Below, one piece after another: positions 46,669-56,373 of a stretch of 64,000 nt of DNA. The stretch comes from Xanthobacter agilis (GTDB lineage Bacteria; Pseudomonadota; Alphaproteobacteria; Rhizobiales; Xanthobacteraceae): contig NZ_JABWGX010000010.1 in NCBI RefSeq assembly GCF_021730435.1, forward strand, positions 1 to 64,000. The letters run 5' to 3'. The translations under genes and the position numbers were made by a program. Numbering within the stretch: position 1 is the stretch's first letter; every line of letters begins with the position of its first letter. A model generated the notes under the pieces. It was not told the origin of the DNA, searched no databases, and saw only the letters and a program-made list of their open reading frames with translations.

Positions 46669-47273
46669 GACCGGCTGGCCTTGTTGATGTGGTCGGCGAG
46701 GGCTTCGATGGGCGCGCACAGGTCGGCTCCGGCGCGCTCAAGGGCGGCGCGCGGCATGGTCGGAACTTCGGCATCGTCCGGAGCTTGAACCAAGGCCTGA
46801 CCTCCCCACTGACGGATGTGCGCAAGACCTTCCGCGCCGTCGCTGCTGGCTCCGGTGAGAACGACACCAATAAGGCTTTTCTGGTACGCGCGGGCCGCGG
46901 TCTCGAACAGGACGTCGATCGACGGGCGGGAGAAACACACTTTCGGATCCACGGAAAGAGAAAAGTATCGGCCGGGCTCGATCTGCAGGTGGTAGCCGCT
47001 GGGCGCGACGTGCACCCGGCCGGCGGTCACCGGCATCCGTTCCCGCGCCAGGACCACCGGCAAGGCGGAGCGGCGGGCAAGCACGTCGGCCAGCAGGTCG
47101 GGTCCATCGGCACCCACATGGTTTACCACCACGACGGCGGCGGGCAATGCGGGATCGAGCCGTCGCAGCAGCCTTTGGAGGGCCCCCGGCCCGCCCGCCG
47201 ATGCACCGATGACCACGGCCCATGTGTTTCGGCCCAGTTCTCGGCCCACGTTTTGGCCCGCGTCTCGGCCCAT
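46665..47273 (-). CDS. CheB methylesterase/deamidase without receiver domain
   Basis: A 202-residue stand-alone CheB domain from ATG 47273. The Ser-His-Asp triad is visible in VVIGASAGG, VVVVNHVGAD and VVLTGASSDGAEG. The N-terminal receiver domain of classical CheB is missing. It lies between cheR and the GGDEF gene in one operon with a hybrid kinase. CheB here may modify a receptor or regulate the kinase, as in non-chemotaxis CheR/CheB modules. Confidence 0.9.
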   Translation of the reverse strand: MGRDAGQNVGRELGRNTWAVVIGASAGGPGALQRLLRRLDPALPAAVVVVNHVGADGPDLLADVLARRSALPVVLARERMPVTAGRVHVAPSGYHLQIEPGRYFSLSVDPKVCFSRPSIDVLFETAARAYQKSLIGVVLTGASSDGAEGLAHIRQWGGQALVQAPDDAEVPTMPRAALERAGADLCAPIEALADHINKASRS

Positions 47274-47299
47274 GTCATGTCGTCCCGATCCGCTCTTGT

Positions 47300-48142
47300 T
47301 CAGGTGCCGCTCTTGCGTCGGTAGATCTGCGCATCCCCGTCGATCAGTTGGAACTTCTCGCGGGCGCTGGCGAACTGCATGTTCTCGCGGGTGCCGATGC
47401 ACAGGAAGCCCCCGCGCACGAGACTTTCGGCGAACATGCCCAGGACCCGGTCCTGCAGCGGCGTCGTGAAATAAATCAGCACGTTGCGGCACAAGATGAG
47501 GTGGGCCTCACAGAACACCGTGTCGGTGACCAGATTGTGCTCCGCGAAGGTCACGCGGGAGATGAGGCGCTCGTCCAGCTTCAGGAAGTCGTAGCGCGCG
47601 TGGTAGTAATCGGAGAGGCTTTTGGTGCCGCCGCTGTCGAGATAGCGCCGCGCCGCGTCGCGGGCATCCTGCAGCGGAAAGATGCCCTCCCGCGCCCGCG
47701 CCAGCGCTTTGGCCGAAATGTCGGTGGCATAGATGCGCGCCCGCTCGTACAGCCCGGCTTCCACGAGCAGGATGGCGAGCGAATAGACCTCCTGCCCATG
47801 GGCGCAGCCCGCCTGCCAGATGTTGATGGACGGGTAGGAGGAGAGGAGCGGGAACACCTTTTCCTTCAGGGCGCGAAAGGTGTGGGGATCGCGGAACAGT
47901 TCCGAGACCGGCACCGACAGGCTCGAGATGGCCTCGGTGATGCGCTCCGGGCTGTGCAGCAAAAGGTCGGTGAGGGCGGTGATGGTGGGGGTGCCGAACT
48001 GCATGTTCAGATTGCGCACCCGCCGCGTGAGCGAGGCCCGGCTGTAGCCGGAGAAGTCGTAACCGTAGCGCCGGTCGAGGGCGGTCACGAACAGGTCCAG
48101 CTCCAGATCCTCCAGCGCGGCGAGATCATGGGGATCGGTCAT
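47300..48142 (-). CDS. CheR-type protein-glutamate methyltransferase
   Basis: A 280-residue protein from ATG 48142, overlapping the kinase stop by 4 bp (ATGA). The N-terminal CheR_N helical domain (RYGYDFSGYSRASLTRRV) precedes the SAM-dependent domain with WQAGCAHGQEVYSLAI and LILCRNVLIYFTTPLQ. It methylates glutamates of receptors in chemotaxis. No receptor gene is nearby, so the target may be elsewhere. Confidence 0.92.
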   Translation of the reverse strand: MTDPHDLAALEDLELDLFVTALDRRYGYDFSGYSRASLTRRVRNLNMQFGTPTITALTDLLLHSPERITEAISSLSVPVSELFRDPHTFRALKEKVFPLLSSYPSINIWQAGCAHGQEVYSLAILLVEAGLYERARIYATDISAKALARAREGIFPLQDARDAARRYLDSGGTKSLSDYYHARYDFLKLDERLISRVTFAEHNLVTDTVFCEAHLILCRNVLIYFTTPLQDRVLGMFAESLVRGGFLCIGTRENMQFASAREKFQLIDGDAQIYRRKSGT

Positions 48143-51100
48143 CGGGGCGGCAACCAGGCGCGGATCATGGAGAGCAGCTTCGGCACGTCGATGGGCTTGG
48201 AGAGATAGTCGCTGGCGCCGGCGGCGAGGCACTTCTCCCGGTCGTCCTTCATGGCCTTGGCGGTGAGGGCGATGATGGGCAGCTTGGCGAACTGATGCCT
48301 TTTGCGGATTTCGGTCATGGCCTCGTAGCCGTCCATCACCGGCATCATGATGTCCATGAGCACGATCTCGAGATCGGGATGGGCCTCGAGCTGGCTCAGG
48401 GCCTTGGCGCCGTCCGGTGCCAGGGTGACGTCGATGCCCTTGCCGCGCAACACCTTGGCGAGGGCGTAGATGTTGCGCATGTCGTCATCGACCAGCAGCA
48501 GGCGGCGGCCTTTCAGGTCGCCGTCGGGGTGGTCGGAGAGGGCCTTCGCCTCGTGCCGGACCGAGTGCAGGAAGAGGCTGACCTCGTCCATGAGCCGCTC
48601 CGGCGAGCGGGCGCCCTTGATGACGATGCTGTCGGTGAAGGCGCGCAGCTTGAGGCTTTCCTCGGGGGTCAGGTCGCGGCCGGAATAGACCACCACCGGC
48701 ACCGGCCGGGTGCCGGCCGCGATCCGTTCCAGCAGCTCGAAGCCCGACATGCCCGGCAGGCCCAGGTCGAGCACCACGCAATCCACCTCTTCCCGGCCGA
48801 TCAGGTCGAGCGCCTCCTCGCCGCTGCCGGCCTCCAGCACCTGCACCTGCTCCCCGCCGATGAGCTTGCGCGCCGCGACACGGGCGGCGGGGTCGTCGTC
48901 CACCACCAGCACGCGGCGCGGCTCGCCGGCGGAAAAATGGGTCAGGGTCGCGAGCGCGCCATTGAGGTCCTCGGCGCTCACCGGCTTGGTGAGAAAGCCC
49001 ACGGCGCCGAGGTCGCGGCCGCGCTTGGCCTCGTCGAGGGCGGAAACGAAGTGCACCGGGATGTGCCGCGTGGCGGCATCGGCCTTCAGGCGCGCGATGA
49101 CGGTCCAGCCGTCCATGCCGGGCAGCATCACGTCGAGCAGGATGCCGGTGGGCTTGTAGCGGCGGGCGAGCTCCAGCCCGCTTTCGCCATCGGCCGCGGC
49201 AAGCACCTGATAGCCCTTGCGCCGCACCAGGGTGACGAGGGTGCGCGCGAACGCGGGGTCGTCCTCCACCACGAGGATGGTGGTCAGCCCCTCCTGGAGC
49301 GAGGCCCGGTCGTCCTCGATCACCAGCGCCGGGCGCGGATAGGGCGCGCGGGGCGTTTCGGGCGGGGCGGCGCGGGCGGGGGCCGGCGCGTCCTCGTCCT
49401 CCGGCGCGCCGATGGGCAACGTGAGCCGGAAGGTGGAGCCGGCGTCGAGGCGGCTCTCCACGGTCACGTCGCCCCCCAGCAGGCGGGCAAGGCGCTGGGT
49501 GATGGCGAGGCCGAGGCCGGTGCCGCCGAACTGTCGGCGGGTGGAGGAATCCACCTGCTCGAACGCCAGGAAGATGGCTTCCGTCTTGTCATCGGGAATG
49601 CCGATGCCGGTGTCGGTGACGCTGATCGTCAGGGTCTCGGCCGCCCCCTGGGAGAAGGTGACGGTGACGGTACCCTCGCTCGTGAACTTGAAGGCGTTGC
49701 CGAGCAGGTTGTTGGTGATCTGCTCCAGCTTGCCGTCGTCGGTCATGATCCGCGTCGGCGCGTCGGGCTGGACGATGACGGTGAAGCAGACGCCCTTCTC
49801 CTGCGCCACATGGCGGAAATTGCGCTCCATGCGGGTGGCGAGGGCGGGGATGGACACCGGCTCGTGCACGATCTCCATCTTGCCCGCCTCCACCTTGGAC
49901 AGGTCGAGGATGTCGTTGATGAGCCGCAACAGGTTGGTGCCCGAGGCGTGGATGATGCCGGCGGCCTCCACCTCGTCGGTATCGAGGTGGCCGTTGTGGT
50001 TCTCGGCGAGGTCGTGGGCGAGAATGAGCAGGCTGTTGAGCGGCGTGCGCAGCTCGTGGGACATGTTGGCGAGGAATTGTGACTTGTACTGGTTGGCGCG
50101 GGCGAGCTCGTCGGCGCGGGCTTCCGCGTCTTGGTTGACCGCTTCGAGCTGCGCTTTCTGGGCGGTCAGCTCCTCGGAATTGCGGCGCAGGTCCGCATTG
50201 GAGCGTTGCAGTTCGTCGGCCTGCACGCGGAGTTCCTCCTCGGAAGCGGCGAGCCTCTGCGATTGCCCCTGAAGCTGCTCGTTGGTGGCGCGCAATTCCT
50301 CCTGCTGGGTGCGCAGCTCTTCTTCCGCCACCCTGAGATCGGAGGTCTGGCGCTGGGTCTGTTCCAGAAGCTCCAGGGTGCGGACGGCGCGATTCAGATT
50401 CTCGAGCGACAGCGCCACCACCGGCACCACGTCGCGGAGCAGGAGCTCGCGGGGACCGGTGAAGGGCGTGAAGCTGGCCAGTTCCAGCACCCCGAGCAGG
50501 CTGTTCTTGCTGACGATGGGCAAGGCCACCACCGCCCGCGGCACCGCTTCCCCGGTGCCGGAGTGAATGCGGACGTAATCGTCTGGTACCGGGGTCAGCA
50601 TGATCGGCTTGCGCTCGCGCGCAGCCTGGCCCACCAGGCCCTCGCCCAGCTTGTAGCGGGTCGAAACGTGGCGTCGTTCGGTGAAGGCATAGCTGCCGGT
50701 GAGGACCAGCGCGTTGCTGGCCGCGTCGAACGCGTAGAACACACCGACCCCGGCTTCGAGGCGGGGCGCCAGCTCGGCCAGCAGGTCGTCGGCGAAGGTG
50801 GCGACATCCTCGGCCCGCTGGAGTTTCGCCGAGACCGCTCCGACGCCGGTCTTCACCCAGTCCCGGTCGTAGGTCTCGATGGCCATCGTCTTGAACACCG
50901 AGAGCGCACGGGCGATGGTGCCGACCTCGTCGTGGCGGTGGGTGTAGGGGACTTCGACGCCGTGGTCGTGGGCCGCGAGCTGCTCCATGCGGCTTGCCAA
51001 CAACCGCAGCGGCCGCGTGATGAACCGCGCCGCCAGCAACAGCGCCGCGAGGCCGACGGCCAGGGTCGCGACGAGGGCGACCACGTCCACGAGCTTCAGC

Positions 51101-51735
51101 AGGTCCTTGGTCTGCTGAAGCTCGGTCAGGGACACCTGGAGTTCCGCCTGGGCGTGGCCGACGAGCTGCTCCAGGAGGCCCGCCACGGCCCGGCTGCCGT
51201 TCTCGCCCACCTCCGCCGTCACGAAGCCGCGCACAGCCCCGGCGATCATCTCCGGGGTGGCCTCGCCGCGCTCGGCGCGTTCGCCGACCACGAGCATGGG
51301 GGCGGCCACCGCTTGCGACCAGCGATCGTTGATTTTTGCGGCGCGGTCGGCGAGGGTGCGCAGCACCGGATTGCGGGCCGCGGCCACCTGAAGCGCCTCG
51401 AACGCGTCGCCGACGTCGTCGTCCGCGGTGTCGACCCGCTGGTGCATCCCGGCCGGCTGAAGCAGGAGCCCCTGCACCAGGACCGCCTGCCGCTCGCTGA
51501 GGGCATGGACCACCGCGTTGGCGAGTTCCACATGGTGCACGAGCGCGTTCGCCTCCTCCTGGAGGGCGGTGGAGCGACGCAGCGTGAGGCTGTTGGCGCC
51601 GAGCAGGATCAGAAAGAACAGCAGCAGCACCAGGATGATGCCGGCGAGCTTCCATTGCAGGGGCAGGTTCGCGAGCCAGGTGGAGAGGAATCGCGCTCCT
51701 GGCTGCGACGTCGTCTCCGATTCTTTTGTGGCCAT
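48139..51735 (-). CDS. Hybrid sensor histidine kinase with HAMP, GAF and three receiver domains
   Basis: A 1198-residue membrane kinase from ATG 51735, with GGGAG 5 bp upstream. Order: two membrane helices (about residues 25-48 and 220-240) bracketing a periplasmic CHASE3-like region; HAMP (about 240-295); GAF (about 310-450); a long coiled coil (about 460-560); HisKA with phospho-His in FLANMSHELRTPLNS; and HATPase_c (VTDTGIGIP, GGTGLGLAI). Receivers 1-3 have Asp in ILLDVMLPGMDG, VVLDLGLPGMSG and VLMDIMMPVMDG. It is the first gene of the kinase-cheR-cheB-GGDEF operon. Confidence 0.9.
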   Translation of the reverse strand: MATKESETTSQPGARFLSTWLANLPLQWKLAGIILVLLLFFLILLGANSLTLRRSTALQEEANALVHHVELANAVVHALSERQAVLVQGLLLQPAGMHQRVDTADDDVGDAFEALQVAAARNPVLRTLADRAAKINDRWSQAVAAPMLVVGERAERGEATPEMIAGAVRGFVTAEVGENGSRAVAGLLEQLVGHAQAELQVSLTELQQTKDLLKLVDVVALVATLAVGLAALLLAARFITRPLRLLASRMEQLAAHDHGVEVPYTHRHDEVGTIARALSVFKTMAIETYDRDWVKTGVGAVSAKLQRAEDVATFADDLLAELAPRLEAGVGVFYAFDAASNALVLTGSYAFTERRHVSTRYKLGEGLVGQAARERKPIMLTPVPDDYVRIHSGTGEAVPRAVVALPIVSKNSLLGVLELASFTPFTGPRELLLRDVVPVVALSLENLNRAVRTLELLEQTQRQTSDLRVAEEELRTQQEELRATNEQLQGQSQRLAASEEELRVQADELQRSNADLRRNSEELTAQKAQLEAVNQDAEARADELARANQYKSQFLANMSHELRTPLNSLLILAHDLAENHNGHLDTDEVEAAGIIHASGTNLLRLINDILDLSKVEAGKMEIVHEPVSIPALATRMERNFRHVAQEKGVCFTVIVQPDAPTRIMTDDGKLEQITNNLLGNAFKFTSEGTVTVTFSQGAAETLTISVTDTGIGIPDDKTEAIFLAFEQVDSSTRRQFGGTGLGLAITQRLARLLGGDVTVESRLDAGSTFRLTLPIGAPEDEDAPAPARAAPPETPRAPYPRPALVIEDDRASLQEGLTTILVVEDDPAFARTLVTLVRRKGYQVLAAADGESGLELARRYKPTGILLDVMLPGMDGWTVIARLKADAATRHIPVHFVSALDEAKRGRDLGAVGFLTKPVSAEDLNGALATLTHFSAGEPRRVLVVDDDPAARVAARKLIGGEQVQVLEAGSGEEALDLIGREEVDCVVLDLGLPGMSGFELLERIAAGTRPVPVVVYSGRDLTPEESLKLRAFTDSIVIKGARSPERLMDEVSLFLHSVRHEAKALSDHPDGDLKGRRLLLVDDDMRNIYALAKVLRGKGIDVTLAPDGAKALSQLEAHPDLEIVLMDIMMPVMDGYEAMTEIRKRHQFAKLPIIALTAKAMKDDREKCLAAGASDYLSKPIDVPKLLSMIRAWLPPR

Positions 51736-51997
51736 GCGCGCTCCCATTCTGCTGCGGCCCGAACAGGCCGCGCATTGAATCACGCAATCAGAAAAAAGTC
51801 CTGAAGTCCCAAGGCGCATCCAGGACACATCAAGGTCGCCTCCGGCCTTGCCGGCTTCGCCTCGACGGGCGACTTGACCTCGGCCGCCGTAACCATAGGA
51901 ATGATCGGGACACCGCCAGCGGTTGCCTTGCGCGATCGGGCCTCCTAACAGTCATGGATCGTTCGTTTCCGTTTCCGGCTATTTCGCAGGTCGTGCC

Positions 51998-52675
51998 ATG
52001 TGGAGATCAGGTCGCCTCGCCGCATGTGGGGCTGTCTTTGCCGCAGCGCTTGTCGGCTCCGCCGGGCCGGGCGGAGCGCAGGAGCTGACCCGGCTCTATG
52101 CACCCAAGCCGCCCGCCGGCTCGGCCTATGTGCGCGTGGTGGACCTCTCGCGCTCCGGCGCGCTCATCGGCTTCGACGCCGGTTCCGGCGTGGCCGCGGC
52201 CCAGGGCGAGCCGGCCACGCTCTACCGCATCGTGAAGGGCGGGGCGCCGCTCAGCCTGACCCTGGCGGGCAAGCCGGTGAAAGGGGCGGTGACGCCGCCG
52301 GCGGATGCCTTTTCCACCATCGTGATCGGCGCCGGCGGCAATGCGGTGCTCATCCCCGATTCCACCGAGGGGCGGAACGACCTGAAGGCGCAGCTGCGGG
52401 TTTATAATCTGGTGCCCGGCTGCGCCGGAGCCGTGGCCGTGGCGGAGGGGCCCACCGTGTTCGACGCCGTCGCCACCAATGAGACCCGCCAACGCGCCAT
52501 CAACCCCATCGAGGCCACGCTGGTGGGCCGCTGCGGCGCGGCTTCCACCGCCCCCCTGAAGCTGCCGCCGCTGAAAGCCGGAGACCATTACAGCCTGTTC
52601 CTGGTGCCCGGTCCCGATGGCGTGGTGCTGGCCGGCCAGCGCGACGAGACCGAACCTTATCGCGGCCCCAACTGA
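51998..52675 (+). CDS. AlgF-like periplasmic polysaccharide O-acetylation protein
   Basis: A 225-residue secreted protein from ATG 51998. The signal peptide is residues 1-28 (LAACGAVFAAALVGSAGPGGA). The mature part resembles AlgF of alginate acetylation in size and beta-rich character, with two Cys (VPGCAGAV, VGRCGAAS) that may form a disulfide. It is 9 bp upstream of the algI-like gene, diverges from the kinase operon, and starts the acetylation operon. AlgF bridges the membrane acyl carrier and periplasmic transferases in Pseudomonas; that role is inferred here. Confidence 0.7.
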   Translation: MWRSGRLAACGAVFAAALVGSAGPGGAQELTRLYAPKPPAGSAYVRVVDLSRSGALIGFDAGSGVAAAQGEPATLYRIVKGGAPLSLTLAGKPVKGAVTPPADAFSTIVIGAGGNAVLIPDSTEGRNDLKAQLRVYNLVPGCAGAVAVAEGPTVFDAVATNETRQRAINPIEATLVGRCGAASTAPLKLPPLKAGDHYSLFLVPGPDGVVLAGQRDETEPYRGPN

Positions 52676-52684
52676 CCGCGCGCC

Positions 52685-54070
52685 ATGGTCTTCGCCTCCG
52701 ACAGCTTCCTGTTCCTGTTCCTACCGGTCTTTCTCATCGCCTACGCGCTGACGCCGGGGGCGGCGCGCAATCTCGCCATCCTCGCCTTCTCCTGGCTGTT
52801 CTATGCCTGGTGGCGGGCGGATTTCCTGCCCCTCATCGTCTCGATCGCGCTCTGGTCCTGGGCCACCGGCCTGTGGATCGCCCGCGCCGCCGGACCGGCG
52901 CGACACACCGCGCTGCTTGTGGGCATCGCCTGGCCGCTGGTGTCGCTGATCTGGTTCAAATACGCGAACATGCTGGTGGCCACCGGGCAGGCGGTCACTG
53001 CCAGCGTCTGGGGCTGGGAGGACGTGCTGCTGCCCATCGGCCTCAGCTTCTTCGTGTTCGGCGCCATCTCCTATTCGGTGGACGTGTTTCGCCGGACGGT
53101 GCCCGCCGAGCCGTCCTTCGTGAACTATGCCACCTATCAGTCCATGTTCGGCCACCTCGTGGCGGGACCGGTGGTGCGGTACAAATGGGTGGCGGAACGG
53201 CTGAAGGCCCGGACCTTCCAGCGCCAGGAATTCATGTTCGGGGTCGAGCGCTTCATGCTCGGCTTTGCCCAGAAGGTGCTGATCGCCGATACCCTGGCCC
53301 CGCTGGTGGACGCTGGATATGCCCTTGCCCACCCCACCACCGCGGATGTCGCGCTGGCGGTGACCGGCTACACGCTCCAGCTTTATTTCGACTTCTGCGG
53401 TTACAGCGCCATGGCCATCGGCCTCGGCCTCATGGTCGGCCTGAAGTTTCCCGAGAATTTCGACAATCCGTACCTGTCCGCCTCACTGTCGGAATTCTGG
53501 CGGCGCTGGCACATTTCGCTGTCGAGCTGGCTGCGCGACTATCTTTACATCCCGTTGGGCGGTAATCGCGGCTCCACCGGACGCACCTCGGCCAATCTCA
53601 TCCTCACCATGGGCCTTGGCGGGCTGTGGCATGGGGCGAGCTGGACCTTCCTGGCCTGGGGCCTGTGGCACGGCTTGGGCCTCATGGCGGGCCGGGTGTG
53701 GACGGCGCGCGGCCTGCCCGCCATCGGTCCGCTCCTCGGCCATGGGCTGACGCTGGTGTTCGTCATGGCGGGCTGGGCCCTGTTCCGCGCCCAGAGCTGG
53801 GGGGAAGCGGCGACCATATTCACCGGGCTGGCGGGGGCCAATGGGGTCGCGCTCTCCCCGGCCATGGGCGCCGCCGTGCGGCCGGTGGAGATCCTGGCGC
53901 TGGCGGTGGGCATCGGCTTCGTCTATCTGCCCAAGGTGCTGCGCATCGACCCGGCGGCCCCGGAGCCGGGCCATGCCCTGCGCGCTTGGCTGGCGCTGCC
54001 GCTGTTCCTGTTCGCCGTGCTGGTCCTGCAAGGGCGCACCGTGGTGCCCTTCCTTTACTTCCAGTTCTAG
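52685..54070 (+). CDS. AlgI-like MBOAT O-acyltransferase
   Basis: A 461-residue polytopic membrane protein of the MBOAT family. The characteristic RRWHISLSSWLRDYLYIPLG block is near residues 278-297. The active-site His lies in GGLWHGASW (about residue 320). AlgI moves acetyl groups across the inner membrane for polysaccharide acetylation. It lies between the algF-like gene and two AlgJ/AlgX-like genes. Confidence 0.92.
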   Translation: MVFASDSFLFLFLPVFLIAYALTPGAARNLAILAFSWLFYAWWRADFLPLIVSIALWSWATGLWIARAAGPARHTALLVGIAWPLVSLIWFKYANMLVATGQAVTASVWGWEDVLLPIGLSFFVFGAISYSVDVFRRTVPAEPSFVNYATYQSMFGHLVAGPVVRYKWVAERLKARTFQRQEFMFGVERFMLGFAQKVLIADTLAPLVDAGYALAHPTTADVALAVTGYTLQLYFDFCGYSAMAIGLGLMVGLKFPENFDNPYLSASLSEFWRRWHISLSSWLRDYLYIPLGGNRGSTGRTSANLILTMGLGGLWHGASWTFLAWGLWHGLGLMAGRVWTARGLPAIGPLLGHGLTLVFVMAGWALFRAQSWGEAATIFTGLAGANGVALSPAMGAAVRPVEILALAVGIGFVYLPKVLRIDPAAPEPGHALRAWLALPLFLFAVLVLQGRTVVPFLYFQF

Positions 54071-54078
54071 GGGGCAGC

Positions 54079-55155
54079 ATGGCCAGACTTGCCCGCATTC
54101 TTGCGACCCTTGGCTTTCTGGCCCTCATGTTCACCGGCCTGGGCTTCGTCGCGGTTCATCTGGCGGGGCCGGCGGGCGGGCGCATCGCGACGCAGGCGAA
54201 TCTGCCGGGGGTGCTCGACGGTGCCCTCACCGGCGCCGTCGACAAGGCGGTGGTGGCGGCGCTGCCGGCCTTCGAAGGGCTTCAGGACATCGTCGCCGGC
54301 CTCTCCTACCGCATGCTGGGCGATGCCGGTCCGCAGGTGCGCGCCGGCTGTCCCGGCTGGCTGTTCCTGGCCGAGGAGCTGGTGGAGACCCGCGACGGTG
54401 CCGCCCACCTCGCCGATCGGGTGAAACTCGCGGCAAAGCTCAAGGCAGCGGTCGAGGCGAAGGGCGCGGCGCTGGTGGTGCTGCCGGTGCCGGACAAGGC
54501 GGATCTGTCCCGCGCCACCCTCTGCGGCCTCGCCGTGTCGGCCCAGGCACGCGGCCGGGCGGAGGCCTGGCGGCGCCAGAGCGCCGGCGCGGGGCTCGAT
54601 CAGGTGGATATCGCCACCGATTGGCCGGCCGGCGCGTTCCTGCGCACCGATACGCATTGGAACGACGATGGCGCCGCCTTCGCCGCGCACCGGGTGGCGG
54701 ACCATGTCATTGCCCGCCTCGGCCCCGGCACTCTGCCGGCGCGGGTGGTGGTGGGCGTGCCGAAGGACCGGATCGGCGACCTGATGCGCCTTGCGGGCCT
54801 TGCGCGCACCTGGCCCTGGTCCGGTCCTCAGCCGGACCGGCAGCCGGAGGTGGGCACCGCGTTCACGCGCACGGGCGGACTGCTGGACGATGTGCCCGCC
54901 CCCACCGTGCTGCTTGCCGGATCGTCCTATTCGCGCAACTCCGGCTTTCTCGATTATCTTCAGGATGCCCTCGACCGGGAGGTGGCGCAGAAAAGCCAGG
55001 ACGGCGGCGGCTTTGCCGGCCCGCTGCTCGACCTGCTTGCCACCGCCCCCGATTCCTTGAGCCAGACCCGCCTCGTGGTCTGGGAATTCCCCATGCGCGT
55101 CCTGACCCAGCCCCTGACGGCCGCCGAACGCAACTTTCTCGGAGACGACAGATGA
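54079..55155 (+). CDS. AlgJ/AlgX-like SGNH-type acetyltransferase (first copy)
   Basis: A 358-residue protein from ATG 54079. An N-terminal signal anchor (about residues 6-27) precedes an AlgX/DHHW-type SGNH domain. The start motif GWLFLAEE, the catalytic DTHWNDDGA (Asp/His) and the nucleophile Ser in LLAGSSYSRN are all seen. It would transfer acetyl to the polymer in the periplasm. Its stop overlaps the next start by 4 bp (ATGA), so it is coupled to the second copy. Confidence 0.85.
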   Translation: MARLARILATLGFLALMFTGLGFVAVHLAGPAGGRIATQANLPGVLDGALTGAVDKAVVAALPAFEGLQDIVAGLSYRMLGDAGPQVRAGCPGWLFLAEELVETRDGAAHLADRVKLAAKLKAAVEAKGAALVVLPVPDKADLSRATLCGLAVSAQARGRAEAWRRQSAGAGLDQVDIATDWPAGAFLRTDTHWNDDGAAFAAHRVADHVIARLGPGTLPARVVVGVPKDRIGDLMRLAGLARTWPWSGPQPDRQPEVGTAFTRTGGLLDDVPAPTVLLAGSSYSRNSGFLDYLQDALDREVAQKSQDGGGFAGPLLDLLATAPDSLSQTRLVVWEFPMRVLTQPLTAAERNFLGDDR

Positions 55156-56165
55156 CGCACCCTTTCTCGCGACCTTTCGGAACCGCCGGGAAGCTGCTGC
55201 GGGGCGCCGCACTCGCCGTTGGCCTTGGCGCGGCGAGCCTTGCGGCCGGCGTCGCGCCGGCCTTGGCGCAGAGCGGCATCATTCAGGGCCAGGGCGGATG
55301 GCTGTTTCCCGGCTGGGAGAGCCTGAGCGTGCTCGACAAGGCCGGCATTGCCCGCACCATCGGCCTGCTGAAGGACACCCAGACCGCCCTTGCGGCCAAG
55401 AACATCAAGCTTCTGCCTGTCGTCGTGCCGCTGAAGGCGAGCTTCTACACGGACAAATTGCCGGACGGCACGAAGATCTCCGCCGAGATCGCCGGGCAGT
55501 ACGATTATATCCTTGCCGAATTGAAGAAGGCCAGGCTCGACACCGTGGACCTGCGCCCGGCGCTGAAATCGGTGCAGACGGGCAAGCAGGTCATCTTTTA
55601 TCGGGCCGACTACCATTGGAGCGTGTGGTCGGCGGAAGCCGCCGCCGATGCCGTCGCCCAGGCGATCAAGGCGAGCGGCGTCAAGCTTGCGGGCGCGGCG
55701 GGCAGCGGCGACAAGCTGGGGTCCTGGGTCACGCAGCGCCATCTCGGCGATCTCGCCGAGCGCTTTCTCACCCCCGACCAGCAAAAACAGGTGGGGCCGG
55801 ACCTCTACACCGTGCGTATGCAGCCGGAGGCGAAGGGCGGCCTCGTGGATACGGCGTCGGCTCCGGTGCATGTGGTGGGCAACAGCTTCGTACAGCCCTA
55901 TCTCGGCTTCCCGCAGAAGCTTTCCAGCGCCCTCGACCGCCCGGTGGCGCTCACCTGGAACCCCGGCAACGTGGGGCCCTGGGTGACCTTTCTCCAGTTT
56001 ACGAGCGCGCCGGACTTTGCCCGCAATCCGCCGCAGGTGGTGGTGTGGCAGTTCAACGAGGGACCGTTCCATTCCGCGCCGGAGGCGACCGACCAATGGG
56101 ATGCCTCTTCGATCATGACCGCGCAGCAGTTCCGTGACCGGATGCAGGCGGCGGTGGGCAAGTAA
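55152..56165 (+). CDS. AlgX/AlgJ-like SGNH-type acetyltransferase (second copy)
   Basis: A 337-residue protein. A cleavable signal peptide ends at about residue 38 (GVAPALA). The same family motifs appear: GWLFPGWE, catalytic ADYHWSVW (Asp/His) and nucleophile Ser in VVGNSFVQPYL. Its signal peptide, against an anchor in the first copy, suggests a soluble periplasmic form. The two copies are clearly divergent. It ends the operon before a strong terminator. Confidence 0.85.
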   Translation: MTHPFSRPFGTAGKLLRGAALAVGLGAASLAAGVAPALAQSGIIQGQGGWLFPGWESLSVLDKAGIARTIGLLKDTQTALAAKNIKLLPVVVPLKASFYTDKLPDGTKISAEIAGQYDYILAELKKARLDTVDLRPALKSVQTGKQVIFYRADYHWSVWSAEAAADAVAQAIKASGVKLAGAAGSGDKLGSWVTQRHLGDLAERFLTPDQQKQVGPDLYTVRMQPEAKGGLVDTASAPVHVVGNSFVQPYLGFPQKLSSALDRPVALTWNPGNVGPWVTFLQFTSAPDFARNPPQVVVWQFNEGPFHSAPEATDQWDASSIMTAQQFRDRMQAAVGK

Positions 56166-56254
56166 TGCCATCGGCCCCGATCGTCCGGGGTTCCGGCGCG
56201 CGGATCGCAACCTCTTCTTAACCTTGCTGGCTTTCAAAGATTTCAAAAACCCTG

Positions 56255-56283
56255 AAGGGGAGGTCCGCGGGCCTCCCCTTTTT
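56255..56283 (+). terminator. Intrinsic terminator after the acetylation operon
   Basis: A 9-bp stem AAGGGGAGG (56255-56263) with CCTCCCCTT (56272-56280), an 8-nt loop, and a TTTTT run through 56283. It is the best terminator in the window, so the NfrA-like gene needs its own promoter. Confidence 0.88.
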
Positions 56284-56358
56284 GCTGCGCCGACGCGCAA
56301 TGGATTGTTTAAAAACAAAATTTCACGTCAGCGCGCGGCTTCTCCAGTAGCCATGGCG

Positions 56359-56373
56359 TTAATGGAGGGTTAA
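56359..56373 (+). promoter_or_regulatory. CtrA-type box TTAA-N7-TTAA upstream of the NfrA-like gene
   Basis: TTAATGGAGGGTTAA is 90 bp before the start codon. Further TTAA half-sites follow in the AT-rich stretch to 56440. It is the second full CtrA box in the window. Confidence 0.5.
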
